Shown piece by piece: positions 1-10,852 of a stretch of 49,563 nucleotides of DNA; the stretch's first letter is position 1, and every line of letters begins with the position of its first letter. The notes beneath the pieces were generated by a model. The model saw only the letters and a list, made by a program, of their open reading frames with translations, searched no databases and was not told the origin of the DNA. A program made the translations under genes and the position numbers. This stretch comes from an uncultured Deefgea sp. GTDB lineage: Bacteria > Pseudomonadota > Gammaproteobacteria > Burkholderiales > Chitinibacteraceae. The stretch covers positions 1-49,563 of the forward strand of contig NZ_CAMTIA010000022.1 in the NCBI RefSeq assembly GCF_947072475.1, written 5' to 3'.

Positions 1-207
1 ATGATGGTCAAAAGCTAAATGCGCCGCAGCAACATAGGGCAGATTGGTGGTGATGTCCCGATTAGTGATCGGGACTTTGCCATCTTGCATGTCTTTGGGA
101 TGAACAAACAAAATATCGTCAATCATATCAAGTTCATTGAGTAATACAGCACAAACCAGACCATCAAAGTCACTGCGGGTTACTAAACGAAATTTTTCAT
201 CAGCCAT
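1..207 (-). CDS. DHH-type phosphoesterase (exopolyphosphatase-like), partial
   Basis: The N-terminal 69 residues of a protein that runs off the left edge. It starts MADEKFRLVTRSDFDGLVCA and reaches a FDHH motif at the edge. The SDFDGL motif followed by DHH about 50 residues later is the metal-binding layout of the DHH phosphoesterase superfamily (RecJ, family II pyrophosphatase, oligoribonuclease). Neisserial homologues are usually annotated as exopolyphosphatase-like; I infer that name from memory of similar N-termini. The substrate cannot be settled from this fragment. The ATG at 207 is the only plausible start. It lies upstream of nothing on the same strand except the SPFH gene, whose stop is 29 bp away. 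Confidence 0.7.
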   Translation of the reverse strand, partial: MADEKFRLVTRSDFDGLVCAVLLNELDMIDDILFVHPKDMQDGKVPITNRDITTNLPYVAAAHLAFDHH

Positions 208-236
208 GAGTAAGCTCCTGCGTTGGTGCATTTACT

Positions 237-1196
237 TTAGTTTGTTTTTTCTTTGTTTGCTGCTTTCACAACACTCATCGCGGTAGCAACCATTCCTGCG
301 ACATCGGCGGCATTACTCGGGAGAAGCATCGTATTACTGGTTTTGGCGATATTGCCAAACGCAGCGACGTATTGTTCGGCGACTTTTAAATTAATCGCTT
401 CCAGTCCGCCGGGTGACTCGATGGCTTTCGCGACGACGGCAACGGCTTCTGCGGTGGCATGTGCCACTAAGCGCAGTGCCTCTGCTTCACCTGTTGCGCG
501 ATTGATTTGTGCCTGACGCTCACCTTCTGATTGGTTGATGTCGGCTTGCATGTCGCCTTGTGATTTTTGAATTGCAGCTTCTCTTTGCCCTGTTGCTAAA
601 TTGATTTGCTCTTGCTTAACACCCTCTGATTGGGCAATGCGGGCGCGTTTTTCACGTTCTGCGGTGATTTGCTGTTGCATTGAGTGCAAAATTGCTTGTG
701 GCGGGGTAAGGTCTTTGATCTCGTAGCGTAAGACTTTGACTCCCCAGCTGGTGGCGGCTTCATCCAGTGCTGCGACAACGGTGCGATTAATATCATCACG
801 CTCTTCAAAGGTTTTATCCATTTCAAGCTTACCGATGACCGAGCGTAAAGTGGTTTGTGCCAGTTGGCTGATGGCCATTACAAAGTCTGACGTGCCGTAG
901 GACGCCATTTTTGGATCAACCACTTGAAAGTATAAAATGCCATCAACTTGTAGTTGTGTATTGTCGCGAGTAATACAAACTTGGCTGGGAATATCGAGAG
1001 GGATTTCTTTGAGTGAATGTTTGTAGGCCACACGATCTACAAAAGGAATGACAAAATTTAATCCTGGTGCAAGTACCGCATGAAATCGACCTAATCGCTC
1101 GATGATGAGTGCGCTTTGCTGCGGGACGATTTTGAATGTTTTTGCGATAAAGATGATGACTGCAATGAGAAGTATTAAGGTGAATTCAAATGGCAT
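237..1196 (-). CDS. SPFH/stomatin-family membrane protein (QmcA-like)
   Basis: A 319-aa slipin/stomatin-type protein. Residues 4-24 are one hydrophobic segment (FTLILLIAVIIFIA), followed directly by the SPFH core starting near VPQQSALIIERLGRF. A long charged helix (about 170-235) is rich in QAQIN/EGERQ repeats, typical of the coiled-coil that drives ring oligomerisation. Length matches E. coli QmcA (about 305 aa). Such proteins form large membrane microdomain cages and can modulate FtsH-type proteases. It follows the NfeD gene by 18 bp on the same strand, the usual SPFH-NfeD operon pairing. A good ribosome-binding site (AAGGGA, 7 nt before the ATG) supports the start. The precise physiological role is not deducible. 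Confidence 0.92.
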   Translation of the reverse strand: MPFEFTLILLIAVIIFIAKTFKIVPQQSALIIERLGRFHAVLAPGLNFVIPFVDRVAYKHSLKEIPLDIPSQVCITRDNTQLQVDGILYFQVVDPKMASYGTSDFVMAISQLAQTTLRSVIGKLEMDKTFEERDDINRTVVAALDEAATSWGVKVLRYEIKDLTPPQAILHSMQQQITAEREKRARIAQSEGVKQEQINLATGQREAAIQKSQGDMQADINQSEGERQAQINRATGEAEALRLVAHATAEAVAVVAKAIESPGGLEAINLKVAEQYVAAFGNIAKTSNTMLLPSNAADVAGMVATAMSVVKAANKEKTN

Positions 1197-1214
1197 AACG
1201 TTTCCCTTGAGTGA

Positions 1215-1640
1215 TTAAAGTGGCTGTTTGTTTGATATTTCCAGCGTGGCGCCGTGCTGGGCGCTGATGTACCAATGGATGTCATGCCCGCGTTGACAAT
1301 CATGGGCGAGAACGGCATTCCATTGGCTGCCTCGGTAGCGAACACGGGCATGATTTTCATCCTGCCAAGCTTCAATACTGACGCGCTGGCCAATTTCATT
1401 GTCGATGCCACTGTTTTTGTTTTGTAAGTGAGTCAGTTTCCAGTGTCGAATAATAAAAGCGCTAATGAGTGCAAAAAGTGCACTCATGCCAATTTGCAAT
1501 GACAGGCTGAGTTTGAAGGCGGCCGCTGCGGCGCCAGCAAGAAAACCAATGGCAATGGCGATCATATAAAATGTGCTTGAGAATATTTCAAGAATACACA
1601 GTGCAACAGCGAGCGTAAGCCATATGCTGGTCATATTCAT
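1215..1640 (-). CDS. NfeD-family membrane protein
   Basis: A 141-aa protein with an N-terminal membrane region (two to three hydrophobic stretches over residues 1-75) and a C-terminal soluble domain. The C-terminal part contains GQRVSIEAW, GSQWNAV and a closing GATLEI, the OB-fold pattern of the short NfeD family (NfeD1b type, without the protease part). NfeD proteins partner with SPFH proteins in membrane domains; here the SPFH gene follows by 18 bp, so the two are almost certainly co-transcribed. Either of two adjacent ATGs (1640 or 1634) could start translation. Confidence 0.9.
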   Translation of the reverse strand: MNMTSIWLTLAVALCILEIFSSTFYMIAIAIGFLAGAAAAAFKLSLSLQIGMSALFALISAFIIRHWKLTHLQNKNSGIDNEIGQRVSIEAWQDENHARVRYRGSQWNAVLAHDCQRGHDIHWYISAQHGATLEISNKQPL

Positions 1641-1698
1641 AAGCAGTGCCAGATAGGGTGATTGAGTCTACAGAGTAGCGGACCTTGGCGCACGGCGC

Positions 1699-1727
1699 AA
1701 AAAAAGCGCACGTCGGCGTGCGCTTTT
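1699..1727 (-). terminator. Intrinsic terminator of serS
   Basis: A perfect inverted repeat (AAAAGCGCACG, 4-nt loop, CGTGCGCTTTT at 1702-1727). On the minus strand it is followed by seven T residues (complement of 1699-1705). It lies just past the serS stop and separates serS from the NfeD/SPFH operon. Confidence 0.85.
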
Positions 1728-1743
1728 GTGGTATTGGCTAAAA

Positions 1744-3093
<1,350 letters not shown>

Positions 3094-3170
3094 CTATTGC
3101 GCGATTTTGCTAGTATTACGGCGCTTGGCTATCTGGCGTTGTTGTAAGAATTGCTTATTTTTGTTGCAAT

Positions 3171-3209
3171 AAAAATGCGGCATCAGATGATTTCTGATGC
3201 CGCATTTTT
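3171..3209 (-). terminator. Intrinsic terminator of dps
   Basis: A 17-bp perfect inverted repeat (arms 3171-3187 and 3193-3209, 5-nt loop) rich in GC in the middle and bounded by A5/T5, so it can terminate in both directions. It begins 34 bp past the dps stop. Confidence 0.88.
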
Positions 3210-3242
3210 TATTGTATGGCATAAAACGAAGCGTGGCGCTCA

Positions 3243-3764
3243 TTAACCTCGGCGGCTTGATTCAAATAGAAACCATGTACGACGCTCTGCTTGATCAATC
3301 CATTCTTCTAGCAAGCTAGCTGTCGCTGTGTCGTGGTATTCATCGCATACGTTGTGTGCTTCGCGCAAACGAGCAACAAGATTTTTGCTATCGTCACACA
3401 GCTCGGCCAACATATCCAAGGGTTGTACATACTCAGCATCATTATCTAGAACACGCTGAGTGCGTGCAATATGCCCAATCGAGGTGAGTGTTCGGCCGCC
3501 CACTTTCCGTACGCGCTCAGCAATTGGATCGGTCATTGCATAGAGCTCGTCACCTTGCTCGTCGAGCATCAGATGGTAGTCGCGAAAGTGTGGTCCACTC
3601 ACGTGCCAATGAAAATTTTTGGTTTTTAGATAAAGCGCAAAAACATCGGCCAAAATTAAGTTCATAGCGGCCGTAATATCACGTGTGGCATTTGCACCAA
3701 GGTCGGTTGGTGTGGCTAGTGGTGCCGTCAGTGCGCGTTCACCATTGCGTTCAACTGTGGTCAT
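3243..3764 (-). CDS. dps: Dps-family DNA-protecting ferritin-like protein
   Basis: A 173-aa dodecamer-forming miniferritin that oxidises and stores iron using peroxide and protects DNA in starvation and oxidative stress. The ferroxidase signature is visible: NFHWHVSGPHF, then DEQGDELYAMTDPIAERVRKVG, giving the His and Asp/Glu ligands shared across subunits. A four-helix ferritin fold is expected over residues 25-170. The N-terminal tail (MTTVERNGERALTAP) is short with few basic residues, so direct DNA condensation is uncertain. AAAGG lies 8 nt before the ATG. Monocistronic, with a strong terminator downstream. Confidence 0.94.
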   Translation of the reverse strand: MTTVERNGERALTAPLATPTDLGANATRDITAAMNLILADVFALYLKTKNFHWHVSGPHFRDYHLMLDEQGDELYAMTDPIAERVRKVGGRTLTSIGHIARTQRVLDNDAEYVQPLDMLAELCDDSKNLVARLREAHNVCDEYHDTATASLLEEWIDQAERRTWFLFESSRRG

Positions 3765-4069
3765 AATATTTACCTTTCACTTTCATGGATAGAAATGTAC
3801 CAGCCTAAAATGATGACTAGACCAGCACAAAGGAGATAAAACGCCAAAATAATCGATAGTGGATTACATTGCTTACCGATCTTTTAATTTTACAGTTATG
3901 GCTTGTTAATTATAAGTAATAATTAACAAGGTTTCTGGCTTGATTTTTTGCATTTAGTTTGTGTTGTTGTTGGATGTACGGCTTTCGTGCTATTCCTAGA
4001 ATGTTGTGTGCTGAGAACTATAGTAATGAATTCAGTTTATGCAAGTTATAGGTGAATCAATGGATAAAT
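3765..4069. other. Intergenic dps/rarA region with AT-rich palindrome
   Basis: About 305 bp with no credible gene. It must hold the dps promoter (minus strand) and the end of the rarA transcript. The notable element is a perfect 12-bp inverted repeat (CTTGTTAATTAT at 3902-3913, spacer AAGTA, ATAATTAACAAG at 3919-3930). It lacks a T-run, so it could be an operator for dps or a weak rarA terminator. Confidence 0.5.
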
Positions 4070-5404
4070 CTACTTACTCAATGGTTTTTTTATCGAGGCA
4101 TTTTTTTCTAGCCAGATTGCATCAAGCTCAGCAAGATGAGCCATTTTGGCGCTTATTTTTTGTTCTAGCCCTCGTGAACTTGCTTGATAAAATTGAATTT
4201 TATCGAGGCCGTCAGGTAGGTAAGTTTCGCCGGCTGCATAGGCTTCATCTTCATCGTGCGCATAGCGATATGCATGGCCGTGCCCCAATTCGGCCATTAA
4301 TGGGGTTGGCGCATTACGTAAATGCAAAGGTACTTCACGAGATTTATCTTGTTTGACTAGTGATTTTGCTGCTTTGTAAGCGAGATAACCGGCATTGGAT
4401 TTTGGCGCAATGGCTAAGTATATAACCGCCTGAGCGAGGGCTAGGTCGCCTTCTGGCGAGCCTAGCCTTTCATAGGTCGTAGCAGCATCGTTGGCGATTT
4501 GCATTGCACGAGGATCAGCAAGCCCGATGTCTTCCCAGGCCATGCGAACAATTCGGCGCGCTAAATATCGCGCATCGGCACCGCCATCGAGCATTCGGCT
4601 TAGCCAGTAGAGCGCACCATCAGGGCTTGAGCCCCGTACTGATTTATGCAAGGCTGAGATCTGATCATAAAAATGATCGCCATTTTTATCGAAACGACGG
4701 CTGCCTATGCTAAGCACTTCGCTTAAAAATGCTGCGTCTATGTCTGTTCTGTTGCTGGTGTGTGCGGCTTGGCTGGCTTGTTCAAATAAATTGAGCAGGC
4801 GTCGTCCATCGCCATCAGCCAGATCAACTAAAACCGGAATTGCATCTGCGCAGATTGTGAGTGCGGGGGTGATGTGCGCTTGGGCTCTTGTTATTAGTTG
4901 TGTGAGTTCATGTTCATTGAGCGGATTTAAAACATAGACTTGGGCACGAGAAAGTAATGCCGCATTGACTTCAAACGAGGGGTTTTCAGTCGTAGCGCCA
5001 ATAAAAGTAATCAGCCCTGATTCCACAAAGGGTAAAAATGCATCTTGCTGCGACTTATTAAAGCGATGGACTTCATCAACAAACAAAATAGTTTGACGAT
5101 TGAGTTTTTGATTTCGTTCTGCTTCATCCATTGCCAGTCGGATGTCTTTTACGCCGGAAAAAACGGCAGAGAGTGCAATGAGTTCGCAATCGAAGGCGTC
5201 GGCCAATAAACGAGCTAAGGTGGTTTTTCCGACCCCAGGTGGCCCCCAAAAAATCATTGAATGCGCTTTGCCCCCCGCCAAAGCGAGAGCGAGTGGCTTC
5301 CCCGTAGCGAGTAAGTGTTGTTGCCCAACAATGGCATCAATTGACTTAGGTCGCAATATTTCAGCAAGCGGTTGTATGGCTTTGCGGGTAAAAAGATCAC
5401 TCAC
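4070..5404 (-). CDS. rarA: Replication-associated recombination protein A (MgsA/RarA)
   Basis: A 444-aa AAA+ ATPase of the RarA/MgsA/WRNIP1 family that acts at stalled forks. Walker A is GPPGVGKTT (residues 54-62), Walker B is [10 protein letters not shown] (about 106-115), and sensor 1 is in [12 protein letters not shown]. The C-terminal half has the tetramerisation domain with [15 protein letters not shown] and the family-typical LRNAPTPLM. The start is a GTG at 5404 that overlaps the lolA stop by 8 bp (GTGAGTGA), implying translational coupling with lolA; lolA-rarA adjacency is common in Proteobacteria. Length equals that of E. coli RarA (447). Confidence 0.95.
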   Translation of the reverse strand: MSDLFTRKAIQPLAEILRPKSIDAIVGQQHLLATGKPLALALAGGKAHSMIFWGPPGVGKTTLARLLADAFDCELIALSAVFSGVKDIRLAMDEAERNQKLNRQTILFVDEVHRFNKSQQDAFLPFVESGLITFIGATTENPSFEVNAALLSRAQVYVLNPLNEHELTQLITRAQAHITPALTICADAIPVLVDLADGDGRRLLNLFEQASQAAHTSNRTDIDAAFLSEVLSIGSRRFDKNGDHFYDQISALHKSVRGSSPDGALYWLSRMLDGGADARYLARRIVRMAWEDIGLADPRAMQIANDAATTYERLGSPEGDLALAQAVIYLAIAPKSNAGYLAYKAAKSLVKQDKSREVPLHLRNAPTPLMAELGHGHAYRYAHDEDEAYAAGETYLPDGLDKIQFYQASSRGLEQKISAKMAHLAELDAIWLEKNASIKKPLSK

Positions 5405-6020
5405 GAATGATGTCGCTCCCTGTGGGGGGGGTGAAATTAAACTGTTTGCTGTCTATGGCTTGGTTTCGAGTGATCTGTTTGAGCTGTATTTTAGTCGTTT
5501 GCCCAAAATGATCATCTAATTCTAATAGGTTTAAATTGTTATCGCTAAAGCCGATCCGAATTCGAGCAAAACTACTGTCATTTTGCTTGGGAATTAATTC
5601 AATCCAGTCGCGTCCCGCACGACTAGGTAAATTTGTGATGTTGAAATTGGTTTCCAGTTTATTGTCTCCTGCCAGTATTGCAGCAGGGCTTGCCTCAAGG
5701 GCTTTGCCGACCGGTTTTATGGTGACTTGTGCCAAGTCGGCGTCGTAAAGCCAAACTTGTTTGCCATCGCTGATAATTTCTTGTGGATAGGGCTTTTCGT
5801 AAGTCCAACGAAACTTACCCGGACGAAGTAAGCTGAGTTGTCCAGTTGAGGTTTGAGTTTTATTGTTTTTAGCCGTTACGTCTTGAGTAAAGCTGGCATT
5901 TAGTGACATTGTACCACTGAGGTATTGTTGTATTTTTGATACGTTATCAGCAAAAACAGGCTTTGTTGTAAGTATTAGGGCGGTTGATCCTACTAACACC
6001 AGCTGAAGGAGTTTGTTCAT
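5397..6020 (-). CDS. lolA: Outer-membrane lipoprotein carrier protein LolA
   Basis: Periplasmic chaperone that takes lipoproteins from the LolCDE transporter to the outer membrane. The 207-aa product has a signal peptide (MNKLLQLVLVGSTALILTTK, then PVFA before the mature DNVSK). The mature part shows LolA features: FTQDV near the start, RPGKFRWTYEKPYPQEIISDG, and a C-terminal strand region ending GSDIIRE. A TTG two codons upstream also keeps the frame open, but the ATG at 6020 is preferred. It is transcribed with rarA and separated from the upstream ompA-like gene by a terminator. Confidence 0.94.
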   Translation of the reverse strand: MNKLLQLVLVGSTALILTTKPVFADNVSKIQQYLSGTMSLNASFTQDVTAKNNKTQTSTGQLSLLRPGKFRWTYEKPYPQEIISDGKQVWLYDADLAQVTIKPVGKALEASPAAILAGDNKLETNFNITNLPSRAGRDWIELIPKQNDSSFARIRIGFSDNNLNLLELDDHFGQTTKIQLKQITRNQAIDSKQFNFTPPTGSDIIRE

Positions 6021-6049
6021 TATCAAATCTCTTATCCGTTTGAATAATA

Positions 6050-6074
6050 AAAAAGCCCCGCCGAGGCGGGGCTT
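6050..6074 (-). terminator. Intrinsic terminator of the ompA-like gene
   Basis: Stem AAGCCCCGCC / GGCGGGGCTT with a 2-nt loop (6053-6074). On the minus strand a T-run follows. It sits 19 bp past the stop of the OmpA-family gene and upstream of lolA. Confidence 0.88.
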
Positions 6075-6092
6075 AATATTATTGAATGCTAA

Positions 6093-6758
6093 TTACTTAA
6101 CAACAACTTGAGTGCCGGTGATTTCAACAACAACGCGACGATCTGGTGCCAAGCACTCGATCAATTTAGCGCGATTTTTTTGTTGGCAAGTATCGCCAGT
6201 TACTGGATCTGCTTTACCTTTACCAACTGCAGTTACTTTGTCTGCTGGAGCGCCTTTGCTCAACAGGTAGTCACGTACAGTGTTTGCACGTTTTTCAGAT
6301 AGAACCATATTGTATTTGTCTGAGCCGATGCGGTCAGTGTAACCAACTACGGCTGCAGTACCATCTTTAGGATCCATTGCTTGAACTTCAGTAAACAGCG
6401 TATCCAATGCATCTTTACCCGCTGGTTTCAACGTAGATTTGTTGAAATCAAACAAGTAATCAGCTTTCAATTCGAATGTTTTAGTTGTTTTAACTGGAGC
6501 TGGAACAACTGGAGCAACAACGGCTTTAACAACTGGAGCAACGTAACCTTGGCAACCTTTAACACTCTTAGCTGCTTCAGCAGTCCAAGAGCCAGTTTGT
6601 ACACAAGTACCATCAGAAATCTTTACAGCGCCTTCTGGGTTTGCTTCAGAAACGTTGGTGCTGTTTGTTACGTAGATTTCAGTCGCGGCTTGAGCGCCAG
6701 CGGCAGCAAATGCAGCAACGATAGCGAATGATGTCAGAGTTTGCTTGATTGTCAGCAT
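6093..6758 (-). CDS. OmpA-family peptidoglycan-binding outer-membrane protein (RmpM-like)
   Basis: A 221-aa exported protein. A signal peptide ([20 protein letters not shown], cleaved after GAQA) precedes a region of about 70 residues with a Cys pair, then an Ala/Pro/Val-rich hinge ([18 protein letters not shown]). The C-terminal OmpA peptidoglycan-binding domain carries [10 protein letters not shown], the [12 protein letters not shown] motif and RRVVVEI. It has no eight-strand barrel, so it resembles neisserial RmpM (class 4 protein), which links porin trimers to peptidoglycan. A longer frame begins at 6782, but GGGGAA lies 7 nt before the ATG at 6758, and that start gives a perfect signal peptide. 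Likely highly expressed and monocistronic. Confidence 0.9.
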   Translation of the reverse strand: MLTIKQTLTSFAIVAAFAAAGAQAATEIYVTNSTNVSEANPEGAVKISDGTCVQTGSWTAEAAKSVKGCQGYVAPVVKAVVAPVVPAPVKTTKTFELKADYLFDFNKSTLKPAGKDALDTLFTEVQAMDPKDGTAAVVGYTDRIGSDKYNMVLSEKRANTVRDYLLSKGAPADKVTAVGKGKADPVTGDTCQQKNRAKLIECLAPDRRVVVEITGTQVVVK

Positions 6759-7123
6759 GTGGATTCCCCGTTTATAAATCAATAAATGAATGTAACTTAC
6801 TATTCGTTATAGTAAACGATAATACTGTACCAGTACCCATTCTACTGTCTTAGGTAAATTTGACGCAAATAAAAAGCTTGCACTGGCGCAACCTTAAAGA
6901 ATTTGTAACATTGCACAGTGCAATACAGCACCATTTACGCAAAAATTGGATCAGAGGCATCCACGTGGTAAACTTGATGCTAACTATAGAATAGTTAAAC
7001 GAGACTAGTCAGTGTTTATTTGTAACAAAGTTTCCAAAAGACAGTTAAAAATTTCGCCACACTGAATTCTAAATTAAGTGTGGCTTTGATAGTCCCTACG
7101 TTTTTCACTAACCGGCCTTATCA
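6759..7123. promoter_or_regulatory. Divergent ompA-like/gyrA promoter region
   Basis: A 365-bp noncoding region between divergent genes. Visible dyads are TTGCAC-A-GTGCAA (6911-6923), a related TTGCAC..CGCAA at about 6879-6891, and TAACTAT-AGA-ATAGTTA (6981-6997). For the leftward gene, TTGCGT and TAGAAT with an 18-bp spacer form a weak candidate promoter. No ribosome-binding site of normal strength precedes gyrA. Operator function is inferred only from symmetry. Confidence 0.45.
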
Positions 7124-9790
7124 ATGCACGAACAATTCAGCTTTGCCAAAGAAACGATCCCCGTCAGCCTCGAAGAGGAAATGCGTCATTCCTACCTCGA
7201 TTACGCCATGAGCGTGATCGTGGGACGAGCGTTGCCTGATGTACGCGATGGTTTAAAACCCGTTCACCGTCGTATTTTGTTTGCGATGCACGAAAGCAGT
7301 AATGTGTGGAATCGCCCTTACGTTAAATGTGCTCGCGTGATTGGTGATGTGTTGGGTAAATATCACCCACACGGCGATTCTGCTGCCTATGAGGCATTGG
7401 TGCGGATGGCGCAAGGCTTCTCTTTGCGTTACACCTTGATCGATGGTCAGGGTAACTTCGGTTCGATTGATGGAGACCGCGCGGCGGCCTATCGTTATAC
7501 TGAGTGTCGTTTGCAAAAAATATCGAGTGAACTTTTGGCCGATATCGACAAAGAAACCGTCGATTTCACGCCCAATTACGATGAAAAAGAACTTGAACCA
7601 ACTGTCCTTCCTACCCGTATTCCTAATTTATTAGTCAATGGCTCGTCAGGGATTGCAGTAGGGATGGCGACCAATATCCCTCCGCACAATATCAATGAAG
7701 TGATCGATGCCAGTCTGGCTTTGCTCGACAATAGCGAGCTTACGATTGATGAGTTGATTGATTACATTCCTGCGCCAGACTTTCCAACTGCCGGTATTAT
7801 TTACGGTATTCACGGCGTTCGTGAAGGCTATCGCACTGGCCGTGGCCGCGTTGTGATGCGCGCGCGGACTCATTTTGAAGAGTGCGGCAAAAATGGCGAT
7901 CGCCAAGCCATCATCGTGGATGAGCTGCCGTACCAAGTGAATAAAGCGCGTCTTTTAGAGCGCATCGCCGAATTGGTTCGCGAAAAAACCATCGAAGGTA
8001 TTTCTGACCTGCGCGACGAGTCAGACAAATCGGGTATGCGAGTCGCAATTGAGCTCAAACGCGGTGAAATGGCCGATGTGGTGCTCAATAACCTCTACAA
8101 ACATACTCAGCTGCAAGACAGCTTTGGTATCAATATGGTGGCGCTGGTTGATGGTCAACCGCGTTTATTGAACTTAAAGCAAGTGTTGGAGTGTTTCTTA
8201 AAGCATCGCCGTGAAGTCGTTACACGCCGTACGGTGTATGAGCTGCGTAAAGCGCGTGATCGTGGTCATGTACTTGAAGGCTTGGCCGTTGCCTTATCGA
8301 ATGTCGACGAAATCATCGCGATGATTAAAGCGGCACCAACGCCAGCGGAAGCCAAAACCGGCTTAATGAGCCGCGTTTGGAAATCGGGTTTAGTCGGTGA
8401 AATGCTGGCCCGTGCCGATGCCAATGCGTCACGCCCAGAAGGTTTACTCGATTGCTTTGGTTTATCGGATGAAGGCTACCGCCTTTCAGATGTGCAAGCT
8501 CAAGCGATTTTGGAACTGCGTTTGCAGCGTTTAACCGGGCTTGAACAAGACAAAATCATTGCTGAATACAAAGAAGTCGTCGAAAAAATCCTCGATTTAC
8601 TCGATATCTTGGCGCGTCCTGAACGGGTTACTGAAATCATTCGCAATGAAATGCTGGAAGTTAAAACCAATTATGGCGATGCCCGTCGTTCTGAAATTAT
8701 CGCGTATGGCGAAGACCTCTGTCTCGAAGACTTAATTACCCCGCAAGACATGGTGGTGACGTTGACGCATGGCGGCTATATGAAAGCCACTGCGGTGGAC
8801 GAATATCGCTCACAAAAACGTGGTGGTCGTGGCAAGCAAGCGGCAGCAACCAAAGACGATGACTTTATTGACAGTCTGTTTGTGGCTAATACGCACGATT
8901 ATATCTTGTGCTTTAGCTCACGCGGTCGCGTGTATTGGCTCAAAGTTTATGAATTGCCACAAGGCGGCCGAACCAGTCGTGGCAAGCCGATTGTGAACTT
9001 GTTGCCGCTGGAAGAGGGCGAAAAAATCAACGCCATCTTGCCGGTGAAAGAATTCGTTCAAGATCAATATATCTTTATGGCTACGGCTGACGGTACGGTG
9101 AAGAAAACCTCATTGGCTGACTTCTCTCGTCCGAAACGCAACGGCATTATTGCCATCAACCTAGATGAAGGTAACTACTTGGTTGGTGTAGCGCTGACGC
9201 ATGGCGAAGATCAAGTGATGCTGTTCTCTGATGCCGGTAAATCGGTGCGCTTTGCTGAGGGTGATGTTCGCGCTATGGGTCGAACTGCTGCTGGTGTGCG
9301 TGGGATGCGATTGGCTGAAGGGCAAAAAGTGATTTCGCTGTTAGTGGCCAATTCAGACGAGCAAATGGTGTTGACGGCCAGCGATGGCGGTTATGGTAAG
9401 CGCACTCCGGTGGGCGACTTCCGCCATACCAGCCGTGGTACGCAAGGCGTGATTGCGATGGACTTGACCGAAAAAACCGGCTTTAAATTGGTTGCCGCCA
9501 GTTTGGTTGAAGAGTCGGACGACGTGATGTTGATTACCACCGGTGGCGTGCTGATCCGGACTAAGGTCAACCAAATTCGGGAAACAGGTCGCTCGGCACA
9601 AGGTGTTCGCTTGATTAATCTGGATGAGGGCGAACATTTGTCCGGTTTAGAAATAGTCGCTGAAGTGGACGAACCTGAAGGCGATGAATCTGAGTTGATC
9701 GAAGAGAGCGCAGAAGCTGCAGACGTTGTAGAAGCTGTAGTGGCACCAACGGACGTAGTCGATATTGATCCAGCAACCCCTAGCGAATAA
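7124..9790 (+). CDS. gyrA: DNA gyrase subunit A
   Basis: An 888-aa A subunit of gyrase, which introduces negative supercoils. The catalytic tyrosine is Y125 in [10 protein letters not shown]. The winged-helix/tower breakage-reunion domain spans about 1-520, and the beta-pinwheel that wraps DNA follows with the GyrA box QKRGGRG at 564-570. A C-terminal acidic tail (from about 845) is rich in Glu/Asp. In the quinolone-resistance-determining region Ser86 (E. coli Ser83) is wild type, but residue 90 is Glu where E. coli has Asp87, and 88 is Ala instead of Val. First gene of a plus-strand cluster leading into serC and pheA. Confidence 0.98.
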   Translation: MHEQFSFAKETIPVSLEEEMRHSYLDYAMSVIVGRALPDVRDGLKPVHRRILFAMHESSNVWNRPYVKCARVIGDVLGKYHPHGDSAAYEALVRMAQGFSLRYTLIDGQGNFGSIDGDRAAAYRYTECRLQKISSELLADIDKETVDFTPNYDEKELEPTVLPTRIPNLLVNGSSGIAVGMATNIPPHNINEVIDASLALLDNSELTIDELIDYIPAPDFPTAGIIYGIHGVREGYRTGRGRVVMRARTHFEECGKNGDRQAIIVDELPYQVNKARLLERIAELVREKTIEGISDLRDESDKSGMRVAIELKRGEMADVVLNNLYKHTQLQDSFGINMVALVDGQPRLLNLKQVLECFLKHRREVVTRRTVYELRKARDRGHVLEGLAVALSNVDEIIAMIKAAPTPAEAKTGLMSRVWKSGLVGEMLARADANASRPEGLLDCFGLSDEGYRLSDVQAQAILELRLQRLTGLEQDKIIAEYKEVVEKILDLLDILARPERVTEIIRNEMLEVKTNYGDARRSEIIAYGEDLCLEDLITPQDMVVTLTHGGYMKATAVDEYRSQKRGGRGKQAAATKDDDFIDSLFVANTHDYILCFSSRGRVYWLKVYELPQGGRTSRGKPIVNLLPLEEGEKINAILPVKEFVQDQYIFMATADGTVKKTSLADFSRPKRNGIIAINLDEGNYLVGVALTHGEDQVMLFSDAGKSVRFAEGDVRAMGRTAAGVRGMRLAEGQKVISLLVANSDEQMVLTASDGGYGKRTPVGDFRHTSRGTQGVIAMDLTEKTGFKLVAASLVEESDDVMLITTGGVLIRTKVNQIRETGRSAQGVRLINLDEGEHLSGLEIVAEVDEPEGDESELIEESAEAADVVEAVVAPTDVVDIDPATPSE

Positions 9791-9799
9791 AGGCCAACA

Positions 9800-10261
9800 A
9801 TGAACGGACTGTGGTTACCTGTTGCAGCACCTGATTTTTTTGCCCAAGTTGCGCCATGGTTTATGGCGTTACCGCATTGCAAAACATTAGGCTTGGAATT
9901 GGTTACCGCAGGACGCGGTAAAGTAACGCTCAAATTGCCATTTAAAGCCGCGTTGATCGGCAACCCCGAAACGCGCGTTTTGCATGGTGGCGTTGTGACC
10001 TCATTGATTGATACGGCTAGCGGGATTTCGCTATATACCTTGCTCGACCAGCCCGAAGCCGCCGCTACGCTTGATCTCCGGATCGACTATTTGCGGCCGG
10101 CCAAACCCGACTTACCACTGTATTGCACTGCTGAATGCTATCGCCTGACTGATTCGATTGCATTTATGCGCGCCACGGCTTATCAGGCCGATCCGGATAA
10201 GCCGATTGCGCATTCGGTGTCTACTTTTGCGCGGATGGCAACAACCAAGGAATCTGCATAA
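9800..10261 (+). CDS. PaaI-type hotdog-fold thioesterase (first of two)
   Basis: A 153-aa single hotdog-fold protein. The segment RVLHGGVVTSLIDTASGISL is the classic helix of PaaI/YbgC-like acyl-CoA thioesterases, with HGG and the catalytic Asp in LIDTA. It is followed by ATLDLRIDYLRPA, the central strand of the fold. These enzymes hydrolyse acyl- or aryl-CoA thioesters; the substrate is not predictable. It starts 9 bp after gyrA and ends in a one-base stop/start overlap with the next gene, so the pair is translationally coupled. It may be cleaning up CoA esters as a heterodimer with its neighbour, which is inference. Confidence 0.85.
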   Translation: MNGLWLPVAAPDFFAQVAPWFMALPHCKTLGLELVTAGRGKVTLKLPFKAALIGNPETRVLHGGVVTSLIDTASGISLYTLLDQPEAAATLDLRIDYLRPAKPDLPLYCTAECYRLTDSIAFMRATAYQADPDKPIAHSVSTFARMATTKESA

Positions 10262-10677
10262 TGGCTGAGGGTATTGCTTGCTTTGCTAATCTAAATGAAG
10301 CCTTGGATCAAATACCCTATGCCAAATTGCTAGGGATTCAAGCGATTGAGCAAAATGGTCGGCCTGCGTTTTACCTACCTTTTGCCGAGCACAATATCGG
10401 CAATGTGCTATTGCCGGCCATTCATGGCGGTGTGATTGGTGGCTTTTTAGAAAACGCCGCCGTACTCCATTTAATGTGGGCGCAAGAAAGCACTGGCATT
10501 CCTCGTGTCATTGACTTTTCGATTGATTATTTGCGTTCGGCCAAAGCCTTGGATTTACACGCGCGTTGCGAGATTGTTCGCCAAGGCAAGCGGGTGGCCA
10601 ATGTATTAATGACCGCATGGCAAGAGGATGAATCTAAACCCGTCGCCACGGCGCGGGCGCATTTCTTGTTGAGCTAA
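10261..10677 (+). CDS. PaaI-type hotdog-fold thioesterase (second of two)
   Basis: A 138-aa hotdog protein paralogous to its upstream neighbour. It has PAIHGGVIGGFLENAAVLHL in place of the usual HGG..D helix, and IDFSIDYLRSAKA for the fold's central strand. The position of the catalytic acid is filled by Glu (FLENA) rather than Asp. Its ATG uses the last base of the upstream TAA stop (TAATG), a strong sign of coupled translation. The stop is 175 bp before the serC start. Substrate unknown. Confidence 0.83.
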   Translation: MAEGIACFANLNEALDQIPYAKLLGIQAIEQNGRPAFYLPFAEHNIGNVLLPAIHGGVIGGFLENAAVLHLMWAQESTGIPRVIDFSIDYLRSAKALDLHARCEIVRQGKRVANVLMTAWQEDESKPVATARAHFLLS

Positions 10678-10852
10678 TCGGCTAACACTCACCACGAGTC
10701 TTTTTAAAGTTCAGCGCAAAATATCTTGGTGTGCTTATTTGGGCTGGCAGCAAAATACCAAATCACGGCGCAGCTCCAATAAAGTGACTGGGTTTTTCCG
10801 CGCTTTTGCTAGCCTCAATCGTTGTCTTATTACCTGTTTTAAGAGAATGCTC

